This document shows positions 17,129 through 23,787 of a stretch of DNA of 64,000 bases, piece after piece. Every line of letters starts with the position of its first letter. Position 1 is the stretch's first letter. Location: assembly GCA_963677375.2 (NCBI GenBank), contig CAXXIF010000012.1, positions 124,001-188,000 on the forward strand, read 5' to 3'. Below the pieces are notes generated by a model. The model had not been told where the DNA came from. It ran no database searches and saw only the letters and a list, made by a program, of their open reading frames with translations. Origin of the DNA: Pseudaeromonas sp963677375 (lineage in GTDB: Bacteria; Pseudomonadota; Gammaproteobacteria; Enterobacterales; Aeromonadaceae). The position numbers were made by a program, and so were the translations under genes.

Positions 17129-18247
17129 TCACGAACCCTGGAGTACCGACAGGGGCTCCCGATAGGTATAGCCTAAAGATTCGGCGACACCGGCATGAGT
17201 GATCTCGCCGTTATACACGTTCAGGCCATTACGCAGATGAACGTCCTGACGCAGAGCATCCAGCCCCCGATCAGCCAACGCCAATGCATAGGGCAGAGTC
17301 GCATTGTTCAGCGCGAAGGTGGAGGTCCGTGGAACGGCACCCGGCATATTCGCCACGCAATAATGGATCACGCCATCCACCAGATAGGTTGGTTCATCAT
17401 GAGTTGTGGCATGGGACGTTTCAAAACATCCCCCCTGATCGATCGCCACATCTACCACCACAGAACCCGCCTTCATCTGCTTGAGCATGGCTCGAGTCAG
17501 CAACTTGGGAGCCGAAGCACCTGGCACCAGCACACCACCAATGACCAGATCGGCATTCTGGCAATGACTCTCGATGGCATCGCGCGTGGCATACTGAGTG
17601 TTGATGGCACTGCCATATTGACGCCACAGATGACGCAGGACATCGACATTCCGATCCAGTACCCAAACCTCAGCACCCATGCCAACCGCTATCATGGCGG
17701 CATGAGACCCGACGACACCACCACCGAGAATCACTACCTTGGCCGGAGCCACGCCCGGTACACCACCCAGCAAGACACCCAGGCCCCCATGGGGTTTTTC
17801 CAGGAAATAGGCTCCCGCCTGGATCGCCATACGACCCGCGACCTCCGACATTGGCGCCAATAAGGGTAAACCACCCGTCGCAGAGGTCACTGTCTCATAG
17901 GCAATACAGGTGGCCCCACTGGCCATCAATGCTTTGGCCTGCTCTGGATCCGGAGCCAGATGTAAGTAGGTAAACAGGATTTGTCCAGGTCGCAACCGTT
18001 GGCATTCGACCAACTGGGGCTCCTTGACCTTGACGATCATCTCGCTCCGGACGAAGACCTCCTCTGCGGTCATGACAACCTCTGCTCCGGCCTGACGATA
18101 ATCTTCATCACTCATGCCAATCCCGGCACCAGCCTGTGTCTCGACCAGAACACTGTGACCTCGCTCGACCAGCTCACGCACCGAGGCCGGAGCCAAGCCA
18201 ACACGATACTCCCGGACTTTGATTTCCTTAGGTACGCCAATAATCAT
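17129..18247 (-). CDS. ald: Alanine dehydrogenase
   Basis: Ald interconverts L-alanine and pyruvate plus ammonia with NAD. The 372-residue protein begins MIIGVPKEIKVREYRVGL, the family opening, at the ATG at 18247 with AGGAG six bases upstream; a further upstream ATG at 18298 is unlikely. It has the substrate Lys in VKVKEP, the YLHLAPD block with the catalytic His, and the NAD-binding VVILGGGVVGSHAA motif. It stands alone. Lrp/AsnC-type regulators often control ald; the 640-bp upstream region has short inverted repeats that could be such sites. Confidence 0.96.
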   Translation of the reverse strand: MIIGVPKEIKVREYRVGLAPASVRELVERGHSVLVETQAGAGIGMSDEDYRQAGAEVVMTAEEVFVRSEMIVKVKEPQLVECQRLRPGQILFTYLHLAPDPEQAKALMASGATCIAYETVTSATGGLPLLAPMSEVAGRMAIQAGAYFLEKPHGGLGVLLGGVPGVAPAKVVILGGGVVGSHAAMIAVGMGAEVWVLDRNVDVLRHLWRQYGSAINTQYATRDAIESHCQNADLVIGGVLVPGASAPKLLTRAMLKQMKAGSVVVDVAIDQGGCFETSHATTHDEPTYLVDGVIHYCVANMPGAVPRTSTFALNNATLPYALALADRGLDALRQDVHLRNGLNVYNGEITHAGVAESLGYTYREPLSVLQGS

Positions 18248-18850
18248 ACAAACTCCTGTAATTGATGAAGGTGACAAATTCGCAGCATCTTGTTTCATTA
18301 TTTTTTTGATTTACTGCAGTCATTCACTGCAATAGACCAGTGCAGTCAGAGCATTAAACCACTGACAACCAACTAAATAGCAAATAATACGCCAACTTTT
18401 AATTATTTGATTTGTATGGTTTTTTGTAAAAACAGCCCACTACAGGGGATCAAAAAGCACAAAAAAGGCCACAAAAACACCAAAACAGAACACCAACAAA
18501 TGGCGAATAAACAGCAACTATATGGCGTTAAATATAGAAAATGATTCCACATAAGACCAATGAACTAGCAGATTTCAGTGTTTTAAACTACTGAAGATAG
18601 CAGGAGTGACAGGCAGCACACGATCAGCCGCACGACTCAGCGATTGCTGTCACCCGCTCAAACGGTTCTAGGCTAAGAGCACACGGTAATTTGACACGTT
18701 GAAGGAGAAAAGAAGTTGGCAGGGAACATGGTGACGGAGAGGAGCGTGAACAATCTGGACGAGTGGTGACAGCTTCAGTTCATCGTGAAGCCATGAAAAT
18801 GTTACCAGTCACGTCCTCGTCTTTTATAGAAAGTTTACAACATAAATTGC
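18248..18850. other. Long AT-rich region upstream of ald and Spot 42
   Basis: About 600 bp without a convincing gene. The part next to ald is AT-rich and contains repeated CACTGCA/TGCAGT elements (18313-18345), including CACTG...CAGTG inverted arms at 18325-18342, which may be operator sites. No ORF with both good start signal and protein-like composition was seen; a 13-codon ORF at 18728-18769 is not supported. Confidence 0.4.
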
Positions 18851-18880
18851 TTGGCAAGCATGCAAGCCGAGGCGTAGAGT
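18851..18880 (+). promoter_or_regulatory. Promoter of Spot 42
   Basis: TTGGCA (18851-18856) and TAGAGT (18875-18880) are 18 bp apart, and the -10 box lies 7 bp before the predicted Spot 42 5' end at 18888. Confidence 0.6.
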
Positions 18881-18887
18881 TTTGGCT

Positions 18888-18986
18888 GTAGGGTACAGAG
18901 GTAAGACATTCCATCTTACACATTTTGCTTTTAGACATAGTCAGGCTGCTTAGCCGCCCCGGTGATCATTCAGCGGGGCTTTTTTA
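18888..18986 (+). ncRNA. spf: Spot 42 small RNA
   Basis: Spot 42 is an Hfq-dependent RNA that represses secondary-carbon and galactose genes when cAMP-CRP is low. The first 19 bases from 18888 (GTAGGGTACAGAGGTAAGA) match the conserved 5' end of the E. coli RNA as I remember it, including the unpaired target-binding region. The 3' end has the TTAGCCGCCCC sequence leading into a GC terminator stem (CCCCG / CGGGG) and six T residues. Length is about 100 nt against 109 in E. coli. It sits upstream of engB on the opposite strand, as in enterics, but polA is not adjacent here. Confidence 0.93.
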
Positions 18987-19055
18987 TTTCCAGTTCACAC
19001 AAAACCAACAATAGCAGGGATATAGCGAGTCTAAGTCACGCAATAGAGTAATTGC

Positions 19056-19085
19056 TTCATTAAAATTGATGACCCCTGCTATAAT
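19056..19085 (+). promoter_or_regulatory. Strong promoter-like sequence before a candidate small RNA
   Basis: A consensus extended -10 (TGCTATAAT, TATAAT at 19080-19085) with a weak -35 (TTCATT, 19056-19061) 18 bp upstream. Predicted start is near 19092, with a terminator 105 bp later and no gene between. Confidence 0.6.
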
Positions 19086-19091
19086 CACATC

Positions 19092-19197
19092 AGCGCCTGA
19101 AAGGCAGCATTGCCAGATGATTACCCCTCTCAGGTTAGCCATCCCCCTTTGAGACTCTGTCTCCCAAATGCCAGATGATAGTCTGGCGTTTTTTTAT
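19092..19197 (+). ncRNA. Candidate small RNA of about 105 nt
   Basis: Defined by the consensus promoter ending at 19085 and a rho-independent terminator GCCAGA-TGATAG-TCTGGC (19170-19187) followed by seven T residues. The 5' part has a small hairpin (GCCT-GAA-AGGC, 19095-19105). The sequence GCCAGATGAT occurs twice (19112-19121 and 19170-19179), so either copy could pair with the TCTGGC terminator arm. It contains C-rich single-stranded stretches (ACCCCTCTC, ATCCCCC) able to bind G-rich ribosome sites. A reading frame of 11 codons at 19117-19152 (MITPLRLAIPL) lacks a ribosome site. It lacks the repeated GGA motifs of CsrC, which occupies a nearby place in E. coli. No family identified. Confidence 0.5.
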
Positions 19198-19244
19198 GCT
19201 TTTTGTAATTGGATTACAGATTGCGGACATCTGCAGGATCGAAA

Positions 19245-19271
19245 TAAAAAAACCGCCCGTTGGCAGGGCGG
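19245..19271 (-). terminator. Terminator of engB
   Basis: On the minus strand ACCGCCC-TGCCAAC-GGGCGGT is followed by a T tract, 30 bp past the engB stop. Confidence 0.88.
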
Positions 19272-19300
19272 TCTTCAAGACGACTGACTCACAGCGGTCG

Positions 19301-19939
19301 TTATTCTGGCTCGAACTCGTCTTCTGAAACCTCATCGGCGTAATACCATTCGGTCAATACTTCGGCCAGCAGGTCAACCCCTAATCCCTTGAGTGACGAG
19401 AAAGCCTCGACACGCACCAGACTACCGAAAGGCAACACATCGCTGCGCACCTGTTGCACTATGTTCTTGCGAGGACCGGCGTTGAATTTATCTGCTTTGG
19501 TCAGGAGTACCAGCACTGGCAACTCATTGGCCGAGGCCCATTCCAGCAGTTGCTGGTCGGTATCCTTGAGTGGATGACGGATATCCATCAGCAGGACCAA
19601 GCCCTTGAGCGATTCTCTCTTTTGCAGGTATTCGGAGAGTGAGGCCTGCCATTTGCGCTTCATCTCTTCCGGAACCTGGGCATAGCCATAACCAGGCAAG
19701 TCGACAAGACGCTTCCCCGGTTCCAGTTCGAACAGGTTGATCAGCTGAGTACGACCAGGAGTCTTACTGGTCCGCGCCAGGTTTTTGTGATTAGTCAGAG
19801 CATTGAGGGCTGAGGATTTTCCTGCATTGGAACGCCCCGCAAAGGCCACCTCGACACCACCATCATCCGGAAGGTGGCGAATATCCGGGGCGCTGGTCAC
19901 AAAGTGTACCTTGTTAAAATTCAGGGTTGGCGTTTGCAC
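19301..19939 (-). CDS. engB: Ribosome biogenesis GTP-binding protein EngB/YsxC (YihA)
   Basis: EngB is an essential TRAFAC-class GTPase needed for assembly of the 50S subunit. From the GTG at 19939 it has 212 residues (E. coli 210). G1 is GRSNAGKSS, followed by TPGRTQ (G2), DLPGYGYA (G3), TKAD (G4) and an FSSLKGLG G5 region. The GTG with GGGAA upstream is preferred to the ATG at 20017, which would add 26 residues unlike the family. The acidic tail DEVSEDEFEPE resembles that of enteric homologues. Confidence 0.95.
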   Translation of the reverse strand: MQTPTLNFNKVHFVTSAPDIRHLPDDGGVEVAFAGRSNAGKSSALNALTNHKNLARTSKTPGRTQLINLFELEPGKRLVDLPGYGYAQVPEEMKRKWQASLSEYLQKRESLKGLVLLMDIRHPLKDTDQQLLEWASANELPVLVLLTKADKFNAGPRKNIVQQVRSDVLPFGSLVRVEAFSSLKGLGVDLLAEVLTEWYYADEVSEDEFEPE

Positions 19940-20249
19940 GGTTAAATTCCCATTGTCAAAAAAGTAAAGAGTCTTGCTGAGTATAAACAGCGACCATTCA
20001 GTCGCTTTGTTGGTCACATAGTATCATGAGTCATATCACTATGGCTTGCCGGACGAATCGTCTTGGTTGCACTGACGAGGAAAATAACGCGCCACAAGGG
20101 CGATTAACGGTCATGGCTGCTGCTATTTCGTCTCTGGAAGGCCTGATTCCTCTCTCCCATCACGGCAGACAGAGACCCACCGCAGAAGGCACTACCGTTG
20201 TTCGAGCTAGGCGGTGTTGTAATCGCAGGCAGAATACTAAGTCGGGTCG
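19940..20249. other. Intergenic region upstream of engB
   Basis: About 310 bp between the engB start and the terminator of the DUF3334 gene. It should hold the engB promoter. A 75-codon frame on the plus strand (20026-20253) has no ribosome site and unlike-protein composition, so I do not call it. In E. coli this side of engB carries CsrC, but no array of GGA motifs is seen here. Confidence 0.35.
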
Positions 20250-20250
20250 A

Positions 20251-20273
20251 TAAAAAACCGCCCGGAGGGCGGT
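20251..20273 (-). terminator. Terminator of the DUF3334 gene
   Basis: ACCGCCC-GGA-GGGCGGT with a six-base A run on the plus strand, which is a T tract for minus-strand transcription; 13 bp past the stop codon. Confidence 0.85.
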
Positions 20274-20285
20274 TTCATCGCGAAT

Positions 20286-20990
20286 CTACAAACCGAGTGA
20301 CGCCAGCAAATCATCATGGTCATCACTGGCTTGGCTAGTACTGGGGGCGGCACTGCCGTTTGACCCCATATTTTCACCGTTGGCAACACTGCGCAGCAGG
20401 CTGTCCGGGTCCACATTTTCGTGGCGCTGAAAATCATGTAACTGGATAAACTCGGTTTTATCCATCGCCAGCTCCATGTAGAAGATGTTGTTCTTCTCGG
20501 TGACGAAGGAGACGCGACGCGCTTGAGGACGATCCAGATTCGTATCAACCGAGATCAGAACTTGCTTGTTCAACGTCAGCATCTTGGGCTGACTCTGGCT
20601 GATGGAGGTTTGCAGTTCCTGGCTCACCTTATTGGTGAAATCCCCCAGGATCTGGTTCATCAATTCGCCCATCACATTACCCACCTCATCCGAGGTATGC
20701 AGGGTTGCCAGCTCTTCTTTGGGAATACCCATATTCATCAGATAATTCTGATAAACCTCCAGAGCGGCAGCTGCCGTGAAATTGATGACCACCAGGCCGG
20801 AGAAGGCACCGTCAAACAGCACAAAACAGCCGATATCCGGACGCAGGCAGGTCTTACTGATACGCTGCACCATGGGTGAATAATTCACTTCATGATGGGT
20901 GGCTTCGGTCAGAACGCTACTGACGGAATGGCACAGTTTCAGCAGTATATGTTCCGTTGAAATGGGAGCGTTTTTCTTGGTCTTCATCAT
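20286..20990 (-). CDS. DUF3334-family, CheX/CheC-like protein
   Basis: A 234-residue soluble protein. It opens MMKTKKNAPISTEHILLKLCHSV and has the conserved SPMVQRISKTCLRPDIGCFVLFDG and DEVGNVMGELMNQILGDFTNKV segments. The last resembles the E-N/xxxN helix of CheC/CheX/FliY phosphatases (ExxNxxxxN-like GELMNQILGDF). I recall this family as DUF3334 in Vibrio, Shewanella and Aeromonas. The C-terminal 40 residues are Ser/Asp-rich and end DDHDDLLASLGL. Start choice is between ATG codons at 20990 and 20987; a GTG at 21035 is less likely. No chemotaxis genes adjoin it, so a link to chemotaxis is only a fold-level inference. Confidence 0.75.
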   Translation of the reverse strand: MMKTKKNAPISTEHILLKLCHSVSSVLTEATHHEVNYSPMVQRISKTCLRPDIGCFVLFDGAFSGLVVINFTAAAALEVYQNYLMNMGIPKEELATLHTSDEVGNVMGELMNQILGDFTNKVSQELQTSISQSQPKMLTLNKQVLISVDTNLDRPQARRVSFVTEKNNIFYMELAMDKTEFIQLHDFQRHENVDPDSLLRSVANGENMGSNGSAAPSTSQASDDHDDLLASLGL

Positions 20991-21124
20991 AGTCGCAATA
21001 CCAGGAGGGCATGCCTCGCCTTCCCGTGAGGCCACTGACAGCTCAAGCCGCCAGCAGTAGTGATAATTCTGATCCAGATTATGGCAGAGTTCGACGCCAG
21101 ACTGTTGGGATCTCGCCGATCTTC

Positions 21125-21361
21125 TCAGGGTTTAGTCTTGCTGCCACGACGCTTGAGCGCTTCCAGAACGATCATGAACTGATACGGCATAATCAACAAC
21201 AAACCACTGACCAGCAATACCGGGGTGTAAAACGGAAAGCGCCATGCTTCCGGCATCAGATGGACAATATCGAAATGTTCTATGATGCCCCAGAGCATCA
21301 GCAAGGAACCAATCACATCCAGGATCAATAGGGGCAGGGGGGCTTTCAAGGGTTGGCGCAT
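21125..21361 (-). CDS. Small two-helix membrane protein, DUF1418/YbjC-like
   Basis: A 78-residue protein with two hydrophobic segments (PLPLLILDVIGSLLMLWGII and FYTPVLLVSGLLLIMPYQFM) joined by a short loop, ending in a basic tail (LEALKRRGSKTKP). The layout matches DUF1418 proteins such as E. coli YbjC. ATG at 21361 has GGAG upstream. Function unknown. Confidence 0.65.
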   Translation of the reverse strand: MRQPLKAPLPLLILDVIGSLLMLWGIIEHFDIVHLMPEAWRFPFYTPVLLVSGLLLIMPYQFMIVLEALKRRGSKTKP

Positions 21362-21563
21362 TATCCACTCCGTGGCTCAGGCTCTTGTGCAGGCCACAAG
21401 GATACCCCGTGTCCGTCTGCTTGTGCATGGCCTCTTCGGGCAAAATCCAGCTTTTTTTGTCTATTCTTGAGGAGGAATTTGGGCGCCTGAGCCTTTCATG
21501 TCACAATGCTGCCCCATTGGCCAATCGGCCCGTCATTCACGAATTTGTAAGCCGGAGATCACC

Positions 21564-22172
21564 ATGGCTGACACCCAGAAAGCCCGTCAGGCACCGCCGC
21601 AAGGCAAGAGCCGCAAACGGAACGAATCGCAGGAAAGTGCCCACGCGGCACGTCAGCGCAAGCGCGATAACAAACGCAAGGGCCTCAAGGCTGGCTCCCG
21701 CCAAACGGCAGAGCAAGAAAAGTCCGGACTCAATACTGGAACAACCCGCAAGGATCCACGGGTGGGTTCACGTAAACCGGTGGCACTGGTGGTCGAGGCC
21801 GTGAAAAAACCTGCGGCGGTGAAACCCGTCAAGGCGAGCAAGACACCGGAACAGATCGCAGAACAGCAGGCAAAGCAACTGCAGTCGAAGCTGGAACAAG
21901 AACTGGCAACCATCGAAAATGATGAACGCCTGAATCTGTTACTGGACCGTCTGGATGATGGCAAGAGTATCTCTGCCGATGATGAAGTCTGGTTGGATGC
22001 TCGTTTGGCCCGACATCAGGAACTGCTGGTCGAGCTGGGAATCGATGACGACGACGAAGATGAAGACGACGTCCATGTGCCTGCCTCTCCGGATGACCTG
22101 TTGCAGCGCTTCATCGATGACGACTTTGATCCCAGCGAGATCGATCCCGAATACAAGCCCAGCAAGAAATAA
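21564..22172 (+). CDS. yihI: Der GTPase-activating protein YihI
   Basis: YihI stimulates the GTPase Der and thereby restrains 50S ribosome assembly. The 202-residue protein has a long basic N-terminal part (KARQAPPQGKSRKRN, AARQRKRDNKRKGLKAGSR, DPRVGSRKPV) and an acidic C-terminal domain (ENDERLNLLLDRLDDGKSISADDEVWLDARL, then a DDDDEDEDD run). The order and motifs match E. coli YihI (169 residues); the Lys/Ala-rich linker is longer here. ATG 21564 follows GGAG. It precedes hemN as in E. coli, 52 bp apart. Confidence 0.9.
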   Translation: MADTQKARQAPPQGKSRKRNESQESAHAARQRKRDNKRKGLKAGSRQTAEQEKSGLNTGTTRKDPRVGSRKPVALVVEAVKKPAAVKPVKASKTPEQIAEQQAKQLQSKLEQELATIENDERLNLLLDRLDDGKSISADDEVWLDARLARHQELLVELGIDDDDEDEDDVHVPASPDDLLQRFIDDDFDPSEIDPEYKPSKK

Positions 22173-22224
22173 GACAGGCCCGTAGAGGCTCAGTCAGATT
22201 CGATCATAGATTCCGGAGGTAGGC

Positions 22225-23598
22225 GTGCAGTTTGACAAGGTCGTGTGGGATGAGGCACTCATCCAGAAATACAATTATAGCGGGCCTCGCTACACCTCCT
22301 ACCCCACGGCACTGGAATTTAATGAGGCGTTCGGGTTTGCTGATTTTCTACAAGCCGCAGATCAGTATCCGGATCGCCCCTTGTCCCTGTATGTGCATAT
22401 CCCGTTTTGTCACATGCTCTGCTACTACTGCGCCTGCAACAAGATAGTGACCCGACAAACCCACAAGGCAGCGGAGTATCTGGGTTACCTCGAGCAGGAG
22501 ATGGCCCATCTTGCGCCCCGGTTTGCCCATCGCACTGTCACCCAATTGCACTGGGGCGGCGGTACCCCGACGTATCTGTCGCCCGATGAAATTCGTCAAC
22601 TCATGGCGATGTTGCGCCGCCATTTTAATTTTGCCGAGCAGGGTGAGTTCAGTATCGAAGTCGATCCCCGGGAGATTGAGCTATCGATTCTGGATGTGCT
22701 GAAAGAGGTGGGATTCAACCGTCTGAGTTTCGGGGTCCAGGATTTCAATCATGAGGTCCAGGTGGCGGTCAATCGGGTACAGGATAATGATTTTATCCGT
22801 GCCTTGCTGGTCCGGGCCAAGGAGCTGGGCTTCCACTCCACCAACCTCGATCTGATCTATGGTCTGCCCTTGCAAACCCGAACCAGCTTCCGCCATACCC
22901 TGGAGGAAGTGGTCAAGACAGCACCGGCCCGGCTTTCCATTTTCAACTATGCCCACATCCCCAGTCGTTTTGCTGGTCAACACAAGATCAAGGACGAGAT
23001 GCTCCCGCCAGCGGCCGAGAAACTGGCGATGCTTCAGGAGACAATCGAGTACCTTACAGCCGAAGGCTACCAGTATATCGGCATGGATCACTTTGCCTTG
23101 CCCGACGATGAATTGGCCATTGCTCAGCGGGAAGGCAAACTGCATCGTAACTTTCAGGGCTACACCACCCAGAGCGAATGCGATTTACTGGGGCTGGGAG
23201 TCTCATCCATCAGCATGCTGGGGGATGCCTACTCACAGAATCAGAAAGACCTGAAACTCTACTATTCGGCGATTGAGTCTCAAGGTCAGGCACAATGGAA
23301 GGGGTGCGCGCTAAGCAAGGATGACAGGGTCCGCCGTGATGTGATTAAACAGCTGATCTGCAATTTCCAGCTGAACTTTGCCGACATAGCCGAGCGTTAC
23401 GATCTCTGTTTTAAGGACTACTTCGCCCAGGATCTGACCCTGTTGCGCCCCTTTATGGAGGATGGACTGGTAACGGTCGATGAAGACAGCATCCGGGTCA
23501 ACACAACCGGTCGCCTGTTAATCCGCAACATCTGCATGTGCTTCGATACCTACCTGCGAGATCGTGCACGCCAGCAGCAATTTTCCCGAGTGATTTGA
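22225..23598 (+). CDS. hemN: Oxygen-independent coproporphyrinogen III dehydrogenase
   Basis: HemN is a radical-SAM enzyme that converts coproporphyrinogen III to protoporphyrinogen IX without oxygen. It is 457 residues, equal to E. coli HemN. The iron-sulfur motif CHMLCYYC uses Cys62, Cys66 and Cys69; GGGTPTYL and the C-terminal HemN domain (RRDVIKQLICNFQL, FMEDGLVTVDE) are also present. The start is a GTG at 22225 with a GGAGGT site. Facultative anaerobic life is implied. Confidence 0.97.
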   Translation: MQFDKVVWDEALIQKYNYSGPRYTSYPTALEFNEAFGFADFLQAADQYPDRPLSLYVHIPFCHMLCYYCACNKIVTRQTHKAAEYLGYLEQEMAHLAPRFAHRTVTQLHWGGGTPTYLSPDEIRQLMAMLRRHFNFAEQGEFSIEVDPREIELSILDVLKEVGFNRLSFGVQDFNHEVQVAVNRVQDNDFIRALLVRAKELGFHSTNLDLIYGLPLQTRTSFRHTLEEVVKTAPARLSIFNYAHIPSRFAGQHKIKDEMLPPAAEKLAMLQETIEYLTAEGYQYIGMDHFALPDDELAIAQREGKLHRNFQGYTTQSECDLLGLGVSSISMLGDAYSQNQKDLKLYYSAIESQGQAQWKGCALSKDDRVRRDVIKQLICNFQLNFADIAERYDLCFKDYFAQDLTLLRPFMEDGLVTVDEDSIRVNTTGRLLIRNICMCFDTYLRDRARQQQFSRVI

Positions 23599-23650
23599 TC
23601 CCGTCCCAACCCTGCCACCGGGTTATCCTCTCTCCTCTTTTACGACACAT

Positions 23651-23677
23651 AAAAAAAGACCTCCACCAAGGAGGTCT
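23651..23677 (-). terminator. Terminator of polA
   Basis: AGACCTCC-ACCAA-GGAGGTCT with a seven-base A run on the plus strand, that is a T tract for the minus strand, about 110 bp past the polA stop. Confidence 0.85.
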
Positions 23678-23787
23678 ACAAAATGGTCCAATTTCTGCTA
23701 TTAAGTTAGTCAGCAAATTTTGAGAGAAGTTCCGAAAAAGAAAAAAATATCTTTTCGGCCGCAGAGCAATAGTCAAAACCTCCAGAT

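Noticed and set aside
18728..18769. 13-codon peptide gene upstream of Spot 42
   Set aside because: A purine-rich stretch precedes it, but it is too short and has no conserved features to support.
19940..20250. CsrC-type small RNA at the engB-proximal region
   Set aside because: CsrC in E. coli lies beside engB, but this sequence lacks the repeated GGA stem-loops.
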